Positions 35,886-44,541 of a stretch of DNA of 64,000 nt are shown here, piece by piece. Source of the stretch: an uncultured bacterium (GTDB lineage: Bacteria; Bacillota; Clostridia; Lachnospirales; Lachnospiraceae); NCBI GenBank assembly GCA_947073545.1, contig CAMTMP010000007.1:62001-126000 (forward strand), written 5' to 3'. The stretch's first letter is position 1. Each line of letters begins with the position of its first letter. The notes beneath the pieces were generated by a model. It was not told the DNA's origin. It saw only the letters and a program-made list of their open reading frames with translations, and searched no databases. The position numbers and the translations under genes are program-made.

Positions 35886-36670
35886 ACCAGCCTGTACCCC
35901 AGCCCCCTCACCGTCAGCAGATATTTCGGGTGAGAAGGATCTTCCTCTATTTTCTCTCGCAGTCTGCGGATATGCACAACCAGCGTATTTTCGTATCCGT
36001 AATTTTCCTCCTGCCAAACAGCGTCGCAAAGAGCGTCAATACTCACAATCCGCCCTCTCTCCTGCGCCAGCTTTTGCAGAATGGCGTATTCTTTTGCGGT
36101 CAGTGTCACTTCTCCTGCTTTCTCCGACGTGCCCCTCTCCTCTCCTGCGCCATCGGTTCCGTCTGCTGCACCGCCTGTTTTTCCCGGCCGATTGTCTGCC
36201 GCAGTGTCTTTGTGCCACTGCACGACCCCGCTGCCAAGGTCTACCAGGCATCTGCCAAGCGCAATGACCTCTGCTTCCTGCATGCTCTTTACCCTGTACA
36301 CCCGCTTCAACACCGCGGTCACCCGCAGAATCAGCTCTTCCGGCAGAAAAGGTTTTGTGATATAATCGTCCGCGCCAAGTCCCAGCCCCCGCAGCCGGCT
36401 TTCGTCTTCGTCCCGCGCCGATAGAAAGATTACAGGAACCTCCGACATTTTACGCAGTTTTTTTAATAAAGAAAAGCCGTCACCGTCAGGCAGCATAACG
36501 TCCAGAAGAACCAAATGCGGCTCCTTCAGCGCAAACAGCTCCTCCGCCTCAAGGCAGTCTGCCGCCACGGTCACCTTATGGAACCCCGCCCGACGAAGAA
36601 ACCCACTGACCATTTCACGCAATGCCTTTTCATCATCTACCAGTAAGATTTTACAGTCATATAAGTTCAT
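35882..36670 (-). CDS. OmpR-family response regulator with unusual linker insertion
   Basis: 262 aa. REC domain with phospho-Asp in [12 protein letters not shown] and Lys in TKPFLPEE; C-terminal winged helix ending [31 protein letters not shown]. About 35 low-complexity residues ([20 protein letters not shown] and onward) are inserted at the start of the DNA-binding domain, making it longer than the usual 225-235 aa. GGAGG precedes ATG. Probably controls its own operon and the divergent ABC transporter. Confidence 0.9.
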   Translation of the reverse strand: [262 protein letters not shown]

Positions 36671-36689
36671 TTACTTTTCCTCCAATTAC

Positions 36690-36718
36690 AGTATATTGCT
36701 TTCCGCATTTTCTGAAAA
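36690..36718 (-). promoter_or_regulatory. Predicted promoter of the regulator/kinase operon
   Basis: On the minus strand, TTTTCA (36713-36718), 17-nt spacer, TATACT (36690-36695), just upstream of the regulator. The -35 box is weak, fitting an activated promoter; the 19-bp repeat at 36732-36750 lies directly upstream of it. Confidence 0.5.
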
Positions 36719-36731
36719 GATTCCTGTCAGA

Positions 36732-36750
36732 TTCTTAAGGTAAATGTAAT
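36732..36750 (+). repeat. 19-bp direct repeat copy 1 (TTCTTAAGGTAAATGTAAT)
   Basis: Matches 38746-38764 at 18 of 19 positions, same strand. The pair brackets the AAA/RloB-like island. It may be a regulator-binding box (upstream of both the regulator and ABC transporter genes), a duplicated insertion target, or both. Confidence 0.7.
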
Positions 36751-36755
36751 GTCAT

Positions 36756-36782
36756 AAAAATAGCGCCCAAATCGACGCTATT
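36756..36782 (-). terminator. Intrinsic terminator after the RloB-like gene
   Basis: On the minus strand AAAATAGCG, a 9-10-nt loop and CGCTATTTTT form a 9-bp stem ending in T residues, overlapping the stop codon of the gene at 36778. It separates the island from the regulator operon. Confidence 0.7.
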
Positions 36783-37291
36783 TTCTGTCCAAATATTTAT
36801 CCAATACGCAAAGCAAATTACTTGTATTTGTCCGTATTATTTTACTGGACAATTTTTCAGGCGACATTTTCTCAATCTCCCCTTTGTTTTTATATGTACC
36901 TGCTGCCTGCACTTTTAGGTCATCCGGGATTTGTCTGCCTAAAAATACCTCTTCCACATCGTGACAAAACCATACCAAATCATAATCATTTCCTTCACAA
37001 AACTGCCGGATATCCCGGAAAGCATTTGCATGTTCAATGCTTTTCTCGAATGCATCCGTATCAATGAAGTAAATCACCTTCGTCTCTCCGTGTATAAACA
37101 TTCTCTTCTTTTGATTGATCTCCTTCCATACATCCTTAGAGCGGTATTTTGTTTTTGTACCCATATATATCGGGCTGATTTTGATTTGTTTACTCTCTTG
37201 ATACAAAAAAATTTATAGCCTCTTTAATGTAAATATAATCCGTATTCGCCCTTTTATTTGTCTCCAGACAAAATATCAGTTGTCTTGCCAT
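36778..37291 (-). pseudogene. RloB/TOPRIM-like small partner, frameshifted at a T7 run
   Basis: Translation from ATG 37291 (GGAGAG 9 nt upstream, 6 bp after the ATPase stop) gives MARQLIFCLETNKRANTDYI... and stops after 33 codons, just past a T7 run at 37205-37211. Reading with T6 continues as ...INFLYQESKQIKISPIYMGTK to 36778, a sensible 170-aa protein with VIYFIDTDAFEKS (acidic TOPRIM-like strand) and LVWFCHDVEEVFLG. So the gene is broken by one base here, by mutation, slippage or sequencing error. Its pairing with an AAA ATPase recalls AbiL/RloAB- or PARIS-like defence pairs. Confidence 0.65.
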
Positions 37292-37297
37292 AATCCA

Positions 37298-38632
37298 TCA
37301 CTCTCCAAAAATGCCTACAAAATCGGACGCCTCTACATTAAACGGCAAGTCCTCTATCATCCCATTTCGATAGCAGTTCTCAGGCGTTGCATTCCCTCTG
37401 GAAGTCCATGGAATCAAATGATTATCGCTGGATAAAAAGTCTATGGAGTTTTTGTTTTCCTTCAAAGCACTCATGGGGCCTAAATTATGCGTGGTAAAGC
37501 ATAACTGACCCTTTCCGTAATACATGAAATATTCAATCAGCTTACAGAGATACACGTCATTTAAGTTGGCATCCATCTCATCGACAAAAACAATATCCCC
37601 TCTGCTGGCAGCCGAAAAACAATCAAATAGCCGAATTAATTTTTTTATCCCGGTACTCTCAAATTCTTTGTTAATTACATAATTGCCATAGTTGAGATTC
37701 AAGTCACAGACATATCGCTCTCCATCTTCTTTTGCGTCAACATCTATAGATATCAGACTAGGTTTGAATATCTTGATAAATTGCGTTAGCTGCCCTATTT
37801 TTTCTTTATATTTTTCAAATTTCTCCTTCTCAATAAACTTTTCATTAACACCTGGATCTAAAGCCCAATCATTTGTGTACCCGAAAACCTCCTCCATAAT
37901 TGTCTGTTGATCCAGTTGAGTTCCTTTTAATCTCTTCCGGAAAAAATACAACTCATGCTGATCCTCCTCCGCAAGATATATTTTTAAGGAAGGAGCCAGA
38001 AACAGACAGGCTAATACAGAAAAAAACAAGCCGCTTCCGTTACTCCAGTCGGTCAAGTCTTCTTCACACATATTCATAATATAAAGACATATAAAAGAAT
38101 GCGTGGACAACAAATTAGCTGTTTTCTTCTCTATCCAAGCCGCTTCCTGCTCTGTGCGGATAGCAGAAATCAGTTCACCCCCCTGACTTTCAAAAACAAT
38201 GTGATAATTATTATTGGCGTAATTACCATTCTTAAATTTCAGACCTTCGTGCTGAATTTCGTATAATCCACTCTTACCTTTTCCGATTTGTACATCATAT
38301 TGATATACAATGCTGTCCTTGTCAACCTTAAACAAAAACTCTAACTGAAGTCGAAATACTTCTGTGGCTTTATTAACTATTTCAGCTAAAAATTCCTGTG
38401 ATTTTGACTCATTTAAATAATTTGCATTCAATATCAAATCCTGAAGTATTTTAACCGCCGTAACAAGCGCAGATTTTCCCGCACCATTTTCCCCGTAAAT
38501 CGCCTTAACCCTATATCTTTCCGGATTAAAATTTTTGTCAACAGTTTTTTTATAAAAATCCAAGCGCACTTCTTCTTTGATACATTTAATTCCGGAAACA
38601 CTGATATTTAACAAATAGAACATATTATCCAT
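37298..38632 (-). CDS. AAA ATPase (AAA_15/21, OLD-like), probable defence protein
   Basis: 444 aa. ABC-like split ATPase: Walker A YGENGAGKSALV (residues about 47-58), a long coiled middle, signature-like ESTGIKKLIRLF, Walker B GDIVFVDEMDANLND and a switch His in CFTTHNLG. No membrane segment. With the small partner after it this is the layout of abortive-infection or restriction-like ATPase/nuclease pairs (RloA, AbiLi, AriA). Visibly AT-richer than the genes on both sides, so likely acquired. Confidence 0.8.
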   Translation of the reverse strand: MDNMFYLLNISVSGIKCIKEEVRLDFYKKTVDKNFNPERYRVKAIYGENGAGKSALVTAVKILQDLILNANYLNESKSQEFLAEIVNKATEVFRLQLEFLFKVDKDSIVYQYDVQIGKGKSGLYEIQHEGLKFKNGNYANNNYHIVFESQGGELISAIRTEQEAAWIEKKTANLLSTHSFICLYIMNMCEEDLTDWSNGSGLFFSVLACLFLAPSLKIYLAEEDQHELYFFRKRLKGTQLDQQTIMEEVFGYTNDWALDPGVNEKFIEKEKFEKYKEKIGQLTQFIKIFKPSLISIDVDAKEDGERYVCDLNLNYGNYVINKEFESTGIKKLIRLFDCFSAASRGDIVFVDEMDANLNDVYLCKLIEYFMYYGKGQLCFTTHNLGPMSALKENKNSIDFLSSDNHLIPWTSRGNATPENCYRNGMIEDLPFNVEASDFVGIFGE

Positions 38633-38709
38633 TTCCCATACCCCTTTCCGTAATAGTATGCCATTTATACACTAAAATATTACAAAATGTATTTTTTTAA
38701 TTTCTTTGT

Positions 38710-38738
38710 ATTATACAATCTTTCTTGTCCAAAATCAA
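38710..38738 (-). promoter_or_regulatory. Promoter of the AAA ATPase/RloB-like pair
   Basis: Minus strand TTGATT (38733-38738), 17-nt spacer, TATAAT (38710-38715), about 75 nt before the ATPase ATG. The -10 box is perfect and the -35 matches 4 of 6. Confidence 0.6.
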
Positions 38739-38745
38739 CTCCCGT

Positions 38746-38764
38746 TTCTTAAGGTAAACGTAAT
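38746..38764 (+). repeat. 19-bp direct repeat copy 2 (TTCTTAAGGTAAACGTAAT)
   Basis: One mismatch to 36732-36750. It lies about 38 bp upstream of a plausible ABC-operon -10 box (TAATAT, 38802-38807) that has no good -35, as expected for an activator-dependent promoter bound by the OmpR-type regulator. Confidence 0.7.
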
Positions 38765-38858
38765 CTCCCCTTCATTCCCCTGTAATCCCAATCCTTTACT
38801 CTAATATTAGCGGGCAGGCAGTCCGCCACAAACTATCTCAGAGAAAGGACAAAACGCT

Positions 38859-39779
38859 ATGCCAACACAAAATCTGGTAGAAACCCATAATCTCACAAAA
38901 CAGTACGGCAAAGTCCGCTGTGTCAACGCCGTCAACATGCAAGTTCCTCCCGGTTCCATTTACGGCTTTTTAGGACCGAATGGCGCGGGCAAATCCACCA
39001 CATTAAAGATGATTCTCGGACTGGCCAGACCCACCGAGGGCAGCATTACCCTCTTTGACGTGCCTGTCAATGAGAAAAACCGCATGAAACTCCTCGCGCA
39101 GACAGGGTCACTCATCGAGTCTCCCAGCTATTACGGTCATCTGACCGGAGAGGAAAATCTGCGTATCATCCAGACGCTCAAGGGCTGCTCCGAAAAAGAT
39201 ATTGACAAAGTATTAAAGATTGTCCGCCTGCATGACGCCCGGGGCAAGCTGGTCAACCACTACTCCCTCGGTATGAAACAGCGTCTCGGCCTTGCCGCCG
39301 CGCTGCTGGGCTTTCCCAAGCTCCTGATTCTGGACGAACCCACGAACGGGCTTGATCCGGCAGGCATTCAGGAAATGCGCGAATTGATCTGTACGCTTCC
39401 TTCCAAATACGGCATGACGGTCATTGTCTCCTCCCATCTGCTCAGTGAGATCGACCAAATGGCCGACCATGTGGGCATCATCCGGAAAGGTGAACTGGTC
39501 TATCAGGACACGCTGGAATCCCTGCACGCCCACTCAAAAGAGCAGATCGCGCTCCGTGTCAGCCACACGGCGATTGCCCTTGACCTGCTGCGGCAGAAAG
39601 GTATCGAAGCCGTGCAGGAGGAAGAATATCTCCTGCTGCCTATGGTAGACGATACCTATGTGGCAAATTTATGCCGACAGCTCATCACACAGAATATATC
39701 GCTCTACCGCGTAGAAAAGCGCGAAAAAAGTCTGGAGGATATTTTCTTATCCCTGACAGGAAAGGAGAGCAGCTTATGA
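38859..39779 (+). CDS. ABC transporter ATP-binding protein, bacitracin/lantibiotic immunity type
   Basis: 306 aa. Walker A GPNGAGKSTT, Q-loop GSLIESPSYYGHLTG, signature YSLGMKQRLGLAAALL and Walker B LLILDEPTNGLDP. The C-terminal 90 residues match the BcrA/CprA-type extension. AAAGGAC precedes the ATG. Works with the two permeases that follow to expel or block membrane-active peptides; controlled by the neighbouring VanRS-like pair, inferred. Confidence 0.9.
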   Translation: MPTQNLVETHNLTKQYGKVRCVNAVNMQVPPGSIYGFLGPNGAGKSTTLKMILGLARPTEGSITLFDVPVNEKNRMKLLAQTGSLIESPSYYGHLTGEENLRIIQTLKGCSEKDIDKVLKIVRLHDARGKLVNHYSLGMKQRLGLAAALLGFPKLLILDEPTNGLDPAGIQEMRELICTLPSKYGMTVIVSSHLLSEIDQMADHVGIIRKGELVYQDTLESLHAHSKEQIALRVSHTAIALDLLRQKGIEAVQEEEYLLLPMVDDTYVANLCRQLITQNISLYRVEKREKSLEDIFLSLTGKESSL

Positions 39780-40528
39780 TTACTCTGCGGTCGGAATTTA
39801 AAAAAATCAAACGAAAAAAAATCGGCCTGACTATGTGCGCTCTGATCGGCGTCCAGTTTGCATGGCTCCTCTGGGCCGGCAATCATCCCGACGAAAAGGA
39901 ACGGCTGCAGGGCTGGATTGAAATGCTACACTCCCTTCCTTTGGTGAGCGTTATCATGATGCCCACCATTATGTCCGTGCTCGCCTCCCGGCTGGCCGAT
40001 GTGGAGCACAAAGGCAATACCTATAAGCTGTTAAACACGCTGCGCCGTCCCGGCTCGCTCTACCATGCGAAGGTAGTCTGCGGCACACTCTTTATTCTGG
40101 CCATTTCCCTGGCTCAGTTTCTTTTTGTGATCGCCCTCGGATATTCCCGCGGTTACGCAGGACACCCCGAATGGAAGTATTATACAACCGCCTTTATGTT
40201 GAATCTGGCCTGCTGCCTGTCCCTTTATCTGCTGCAGCTCCTTTTGTCCATGCTGTTTTTCAACCAGATGATTCCTCTGGTCGCAGGGCTGGGCGGCTCC
40301 ATGCTCGGACTTATACTAATGTATGTCAAAATGTACTCTTTCCTTCCCTGGGGCGGTTTTCTCTCCGCGGCACAGGTGAATATGGACTGGAACCCGGAAA
40401 CCAGAGTCATACATTTTTATTACCGCGAATATTCGCCGGTTGAGCTGTGTGCCGTAGCTATGATCTTTGTCTGGATTGTGGTTTTCTATACGGCGGGACG
40501 GATTTTATTTGCCGGAAAAGAAGCTTAG
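39776..40528 (+). CDS. ABC-2 type permease of the immunity transporter
   Basis: 250 aa from ATG 39776 (AGGAG 8 nt upstream; ATGA overlap with the ATPase stop). Six hydrophobic segments and the short N-terminus MITLRSEFKKIKRKK typical of lantibiotic-immunity permeases (MutE/SpaE/CprB-like). Confidence 0.85.
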   Translation: MITLRSEFKKIKRKKIGLTMCALIGVQFAWLLWAGNHPDEKERLQGWIEMLHSLPLVSVIMMPTIMSVLASRLADVEHKGNTYKLLNTLRRPGSLYHAKVVCGTLFILAISLAQFLFVIALGYSRGYAGHPEWKYYTTAFMLNLACCLSLYLLQLLLSMLFFNQMIPLVAGLGGSMLGLILMYVKMYSFLPWGGFLSAAQVNMDWNPETRVIHFYYREYSPVELCAVAMIFVWIVVFYTAGRILFAGKEA

Positions 40529-40591
40529 ATGTCCGTCGTTTCAGAACACGGCGGCACCGTAAAAGTTATCATTTGACAAGGAGGAACCAAC

Positions 40592-41329
40592 ATGAATACA
40601 TCTTATATCAGAGCCGTCAAGGCCGAATCCCTGAAGCTGAAACGAAGTCCGGTATGGCTGGCGTTCTTCGCGCTCCCTCTAATTTCGGCCTTCTTCGGCA
40701 CCATGAATTACAGACTGAATATCGGTGTCCTGAAATCGGAATGGTACAGCCTATGGAGCCAGCACACACTTTTTCTCTGCTATCTTTTTATGCCCGCGCT
40801 GATTGGCACTTACTGTTCTTATCTCTGGCGGCTGGAGCACACCCGCCACAATTGGAACAGCTTTCTGACCGCGCCCCTGCCCGTTTCCATTCTTTATCTG
40901 GGCAAGCTGACGCAAGCGGTACGGGTGACCATACTTGGTAATTTATGGATATTTCTGTTGTTTTATATCTGCGGCAAATTGTCAGGCATACAAAGTCCTT
41001 TTCCGCAGAAAGCTCTGGAGTGGTTTCTCTGCGGCACGCTTGGTGCTGTGGTGGTCTGCTGCGTGCAGCTCCTCCTCTCTCTGCTAATCCGCTCCTTTGC
41101 CATCCCCATCGGCATCGCCCTTGCCGGCGGCATTTTGGGGCTGTATATGACCAACCACGACTACGGCATGCATTATCCCTATTCCATATACTGTCTGGGA
41201 ATGCGCGCCAACAATCCGAATATGGAAATCAGCTTATCCGCTCTTATAGTCAACTCCGTCGGATATATCATCGTTTTTGCCACGCTGTCCGTTTTTTATC
41301 TGCGCAGGCATGAAATCGCCGCCAATTAA
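40592..41329 (+). CDS. ABC-2 type permease, second subunit
   Basis: 245 aa, six hydrophobic segments, N-terminus SYIRAVKAESLKLKRSPVW typical of MutG/SpaG/CprC-type subunits. AAGGAGG precedes the ATG. Same operon as the two genes before it; forms a heterodimeric channel with the other permease. Confidence 0.85.
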   Translation: MNTSYIRAVKAESLKLKRSPVWLAFFALPLISAFFGTMNYRLNIGVLKSEWYSLWSQHTLFLCYLFMPALIGTYCSYLWRLEHTRHNWNSFLTAPLPVSILYLGKLTQAVRVTILGNLWIFLLFYICGKLSGIQSPFPQKALEWFLCGTLGAVVVCCVQLLLSLLIRSFAIPIGIALAGGILGLYMTNHDYGMHYPYSIYCLGMRANNPNMEISLSALIVNSVGYIIVFATLSVFYLRRHEIAAN

Positions 41330-41335
41330 AAAAAC

Positions 41336-41377
41336 GCCGGAAAAGATTTATACATAAAAGTATCATTCTTTTCCGGC
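41336..41377 (-). terminator. Hairpin terminator between converging genes
   Basis: GCCGGAAAAGA (41336-41346) pairs with TCTTTTCCGGC (41367-41377) across a 20-nt loop. The minus-strand exit is followed by seven T, so it mainly ends transcripts from the right; on the plus strand there is no T-run. Confidence 0.6.
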
Positions 41378-41491
41378 TGATCCGTGATCAATCTTTTCTA
41401 TGTTTCTTTTCTGCTCTTTGCATCCTCTTCCGGCTCATGCAAGCCAGCCGCAATCCTGTCCTACATATCCCTCTCGCTATTTGATATAGAC

Positions 41492-41701
41492 TTATATCTG
41501 CTTGTCCAGAAGCTCCTTGAGCGCCTCGTCCCCCACGCTCACCCAGGCGTCCTCCTCCTCAGCGTTTAAACCCAGATACTCCCGCAAGGTGTCAGTGGTA
41601 TCTGAAAATCCCCACTCCTGGCTGTAGTCGTCGATCTCCTCGAAGGCAATCTCGCCCGCCAGATATTTTTCCTTGAATTTCTTCTCCGTATTTTCTGCCA
41701 T
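41492..41701 (-). CDS. Small conserved-looking acidic protein
   Basis: 69 aa from ATG 41701 (GGGAGG 5 nt upstream). Acidic, helical, no signal: AENTEKKFKEKYLAGEIAFEEIDDY. I know no function. Starts 110 bp downstream of the reductase gene stop and may be cotranscribed with it. Confidence 0.6.
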   Translation of the reverse strand: MAENTEKKFKEKYLAGEIAFEEIDDYSQEWGFSDTTDTLREYLGLNAEEEDAWVSVGDEALKELLDKQI

Positions 41702-41810
41702 CTCTTCCTCCCGTATCAGCATAGGCCAAAGTAAGTTTCCGGTTAACAGCACACCCGCGCCATGCACTTACCGTATAGCGTCAGAGTCTGCGCCGATACC
41801 ACAAGCGTAT

Positions 41811-42731
41811 CTAACACAGCCCGTCTTCCCGCGCCTTATCCGCAATCATCCGATATGTGGGCGTAGGCACACCGTATTTTTCTCCCATCCGCACCACCTC
41901 ATAGATCAGTCCGTCTATCTCAGAAGGCTTACCCGCATAAATGTCCCTCTGCATGGAAGTGCTTGCCGTAGGATTCAGCGCGTCCAGGATCTGCAGATTG
42001 GTCGTCACGATATCTGCGAGAAACGGAACGCCCATCGCCACCGCCAGCGCATCAACCTCCCGCATCAGTTTCACAAAGGTATCTCTCGGCTCCCCGGTTA
42101 TCTGTACATCCCCGGCGCTCACATGGTAGTAAAGGCCGCTGGCCGCCATCGGCGACACATAGGCAAACTTCTGCAGGGCATCCCTCTGGATGTTCTCCGA
42201 CAGCACGCCGTCGATCCCGCTTTCCTTTAAATCCTTCGCCACCCCGAAAAGCGCAGGCCGGAGTTCCTCCTTCTTCCGCACGCCATATACAACACGGAAA
42301 ATGTCTCCATTTTGCCAGATCGTCCCGGGCTCCTTAATCTCCGCCGCTATGTAGATGCATCCATCCGTCACCAGAAGCTCCGGCAGCTTTTCCTGCATCC
42401 TGCCGCCCGTGCCGTAAATATTCAAAATCGGAATCACAATCGTCGTCTCTTTCGCCACCCGCCTGATAAAGGGAATCGTCTCCTCCAGCGAATAGCCTTT
42501 CACACAGACAAAAATAATGTCCGGCTTTTCGTCATAGTTCGCCATATCTGTCGCTTTGACAGGATTTACGGTGTAGTTTCCCTTCCTGGTGGTCTCCATC
42601 TTAAGACCCTGCTCCTGCATCTTTTTCAGATGTTCCCCTCTCGCAATCAGGGTTACGTCTTTTCCCGCCTCTGTCATGTACGCGCCGATGCTGCCGCCCG
42701 TGCCGCCCGCGCCGATTACCAGATATTTCAT
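41811..42731 (-). CDS. Ketopantoate reductase-like (2-dehydropantoate 2-reductase family) oxidoreductase
   Basis: 306 aa from ATG 42731 (GGAGG 5 nt upstream; the frame runs further but lacks a site). N-terminal NADP-binding YLVIGAGGTGGSIGAYMTEAG, VCVKGYSLEE, and the C-terminal ApbA_C helical domain (DALNPTASTSMQRDIYAGKPSEIDGLIYEVV), including the S-M-x-x-D pattern. May serve pantothenate synthesis or reduce another 2-oxo acid; no other pan gene is near. Confidence 0.85.
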   Translation of the reverse strand: MKYLVIGAGGTGGSIGAYMTEAGKDVTLIARGEHLKKMQEQGLKMETTRKGNYTVNPVKATDMANYDEKPDIIFVCVKGYSLEETIPFIRRVAKETTIVIPILNIYGTGGRMQEKLPELLVTDGCIYIAAEIKEPGTIWQNGDIFRVVYGVRKKEELRPALFGVAKDLKESGIDGVLSENIQRDALQKFAYVSPMAASGLYYHVSAGDVQITGEPRDTFVKLMREVDALAVAMGVPFLADIVTTNLQILDALNPTASTSMQRDIYAGKPSEIDGLIYEVVRMGEKYGVPTPTYRMIADKAREDGLC

Positions 42732-42850
42732 ATGTGCCTCCGTTTTGGTTGTTTTGCCGCCCCGCGCCGTGCCGTTCGAAAAGCCCGCGCGGCGCGTGCG
42801 CTCTATAAAAAACATGATATCCGATTCCCGGCCGAAAAACAAGTGCAAAG

Positions 42851-42880
42851 AAAAAGAGCGCGGCATGTGCTGCGCCCTCT
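42851..42880 (-). terminator. Probable terminator of the Fbp-type ABC operon
   Basis: Minus strand AGAGGGCG...CGCGCTCT imperfect stem (4 + 3 pairs around one mismatch) followed by TTTTTC. It sits 14 bp past the ATPase stop. Confidence 0.5.
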
Positions 42881-42893
42881 CCTTCGCATAAAT

Positions 42894-44540
42894 TTATGAA
42901 ATGGAAATCTGCCCCGCCGTGATGCACTTTCCCGACTTTCTGTCAAAGAGCAGGATATCCTTTCCACTGATGTTAAACCGCTCCTTCTGTCCGATCTTGT
43001 AAAGTGTACTGCCGAACACCACGCCTGTCAGGAGATAATCGCCGATGGCTACCTTGATGGTGGATTCCATACCGGTGGGCATAGCGCCGAAGATAATGCC
43101 CTCCATCTCCCCGGACGCATCTACCTTGATACATTCCGGACGAATGCCGATCACAAAATCCTCGTTGGTGATAACGGGCTCCTCCTGCATATTGTAATCG
43201 CTCTCATCCACCTTGCTGATATGATACTTAAACACCTCGTCCTTGTTGCCTTTCTCCACCGCCTTTTTGTCCTCAAGGACTCTCTTTTTCGCGGCTTCGG
43301 CCTCTCTCTCGTCGGCGTCCCTCTTCGCGAACCACTGTGCCATATCAATCGGTTCATTGGGGGTAAAGACAGCCTTTTTGTCATTCAGTATGGCAAGCTC
43401 CAGACTGCCGCCCTGCTGTGTGCCCTTTGCTTCCACGAAATTGATGGAGGGATTGCCCACAAAGTCCGCCACAAAGAGGTTGTTCGGTCTGTTATATACA
43501 TCCAGCGGCGCGTCGTACTGCTGCAAGACGCCGTTGTTAATCAGACAGATCTTTGTGGCCAGCGTCATGGCCTCCATCTGATCATGTGTCACATAAACAA
43601 AAGTGCTTCCCGTCTCCAGATGGAGTCTTTGCAGCTCATATCTCATCTCCAGACGCAGCTTGGCGTCCAGATTGGAGAGCGGCTCATCCATAAAGAGCAC
43701 CTGCGGCTCCGGCGCAAGGGTTCTGGCAATGGCCACCCTCTGCTGCTGTCCGCCGGAAAGTTCTGCCGGATACCGGTCCATAAACATGCCGATCTTTACG
43801 ATTCTGGAAACCCGGCGCACGGAGAGGTCCACCTCCTCCTTCGTCAGCTTCCTCACGCTCTTTACCACTTTTCCGTTCTGCTTAACCGCGAAATCCTCAG
43901 TCAGCTCCTCCCCGCTGTTTTTGTGGGAGTCATAGCGCGCCTTTAACTCCTGCTCCATCTTCTCTCTCGCGTCCGCGGCGGCCTTCTCCACATTGGACGC
44001 CTCATGGATCTTTAAGGCGTAAAGCTCCTTTGCCGTATAAATGGAAACCGTGTATGTATCAATCAGTTTCAGATAAATCTTATCGGTATCAGGCTTACCG
44101 CTCTTATCCCTGCACTCCTCGATCAGCTTGATAAACTCCTTCGGATTTTTCAAGGCATTGATCTTGGCGTTTAACTTTTTTGCTTCCAGATCATAAGTCG
44201 GCATCTCCTCATGAATATTGCTCAGGCCGAAGGAAATGTTCTGGTACACCGTCATATTCGGCCACAGCGCATAGTTCTGAAACAGAAATCCCACCTTGCG
44301 CTTGTTGGCGGGGACATTGATGCCCGCCTCACTATCAAACACCACCCTGTCCCCTATGGTAATCTGCCCGCTTGTGGGCGTCTCCAGACCCGCTATCATG
44401 CGCAGCGTCGTCGTCTTGCCGCAGCCGGAGGGCCCGAGCAGGGTAATAAAAGAATTGTCCGCGATGTCCAGATCCAGATGATCCACCGCATAAAACTTTC
44501 CCCATCGTTTTGTCACATCTCTCAATTTAATCTCTGGCAT
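42894..44540 (-). CDS. ABC importer ATPase, FbpC/PotA-like with large internal insertion
   Basis: 548 aa from ATG 44540 (GGAGG upstream), versus about 350-370 for the family. Walker A GPSGCGKT at 36-43, Q-loop at 88, signature LSGGQQQRVAIA at 261, Walker B VLFMDEP at 281, His switch VTHD. The Q-loop to signature distance is about 170 residues rather than about 50, owing to a charged helical insertion around 110-240. A second charged stretch lies before the C-terminal TOBE-like region (GIRPECIKV). Powers the permease at 44542-46377. Confidence 0.87.
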   Translation of the reverse strand: MPEIKLRDVTKRWGKFYAVDHLDLDIADNSFITLLGPSGCGKTTTLRMIAGLETPTSGQITIGDRVVFDSEAGINVPANKRKVGFLFQNYALWPNMTVYQNISFGLSNIHEEMPTYDLEAKKLNAKINALKNPKEFIKLIEECRDKSGKPDTDKIYLKLIDTYTVSIYTAKELYALKIHEASNVEKAAADAREKMEQELKARYDSHKNSGEELTEDFAVKQNGKVVKSVRKLTKEEVDLSVRRVSRIVKIGMFMDRYPAELSGGQQQRVAIARTLAPEPQVLFMDEPLSNLDAKLRLEMRYELQRLHLETGSTFVYVTHDQMEAMTLATKICLINNGVLQQYDAPLDVYNRPNNLFVADFVGNPSINFVEAKGTQQGGSLELAILNDKKAVFTPNEPIDMAQWFAKRDADEREAEAAKKRVLEDKKAVEKGNKDEVFKYHISKVDESDYNMQEEPVITNEDFVIGIRPECIKVDASGEMEGIIFGAMPTGMESTIKVAIGDYLLTGVVFGSTLYKIGQKERFNISGKDILLFDRKSGKCITAGQISIS

Positions 44541-44541
44541 A

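Noticed and set aside
36732-36750. Box as a transposon target duplication proven by the repeat
   Set aside because: It equally fits a response-regulator binding site at both promoters, so I report both readings and claim neither.
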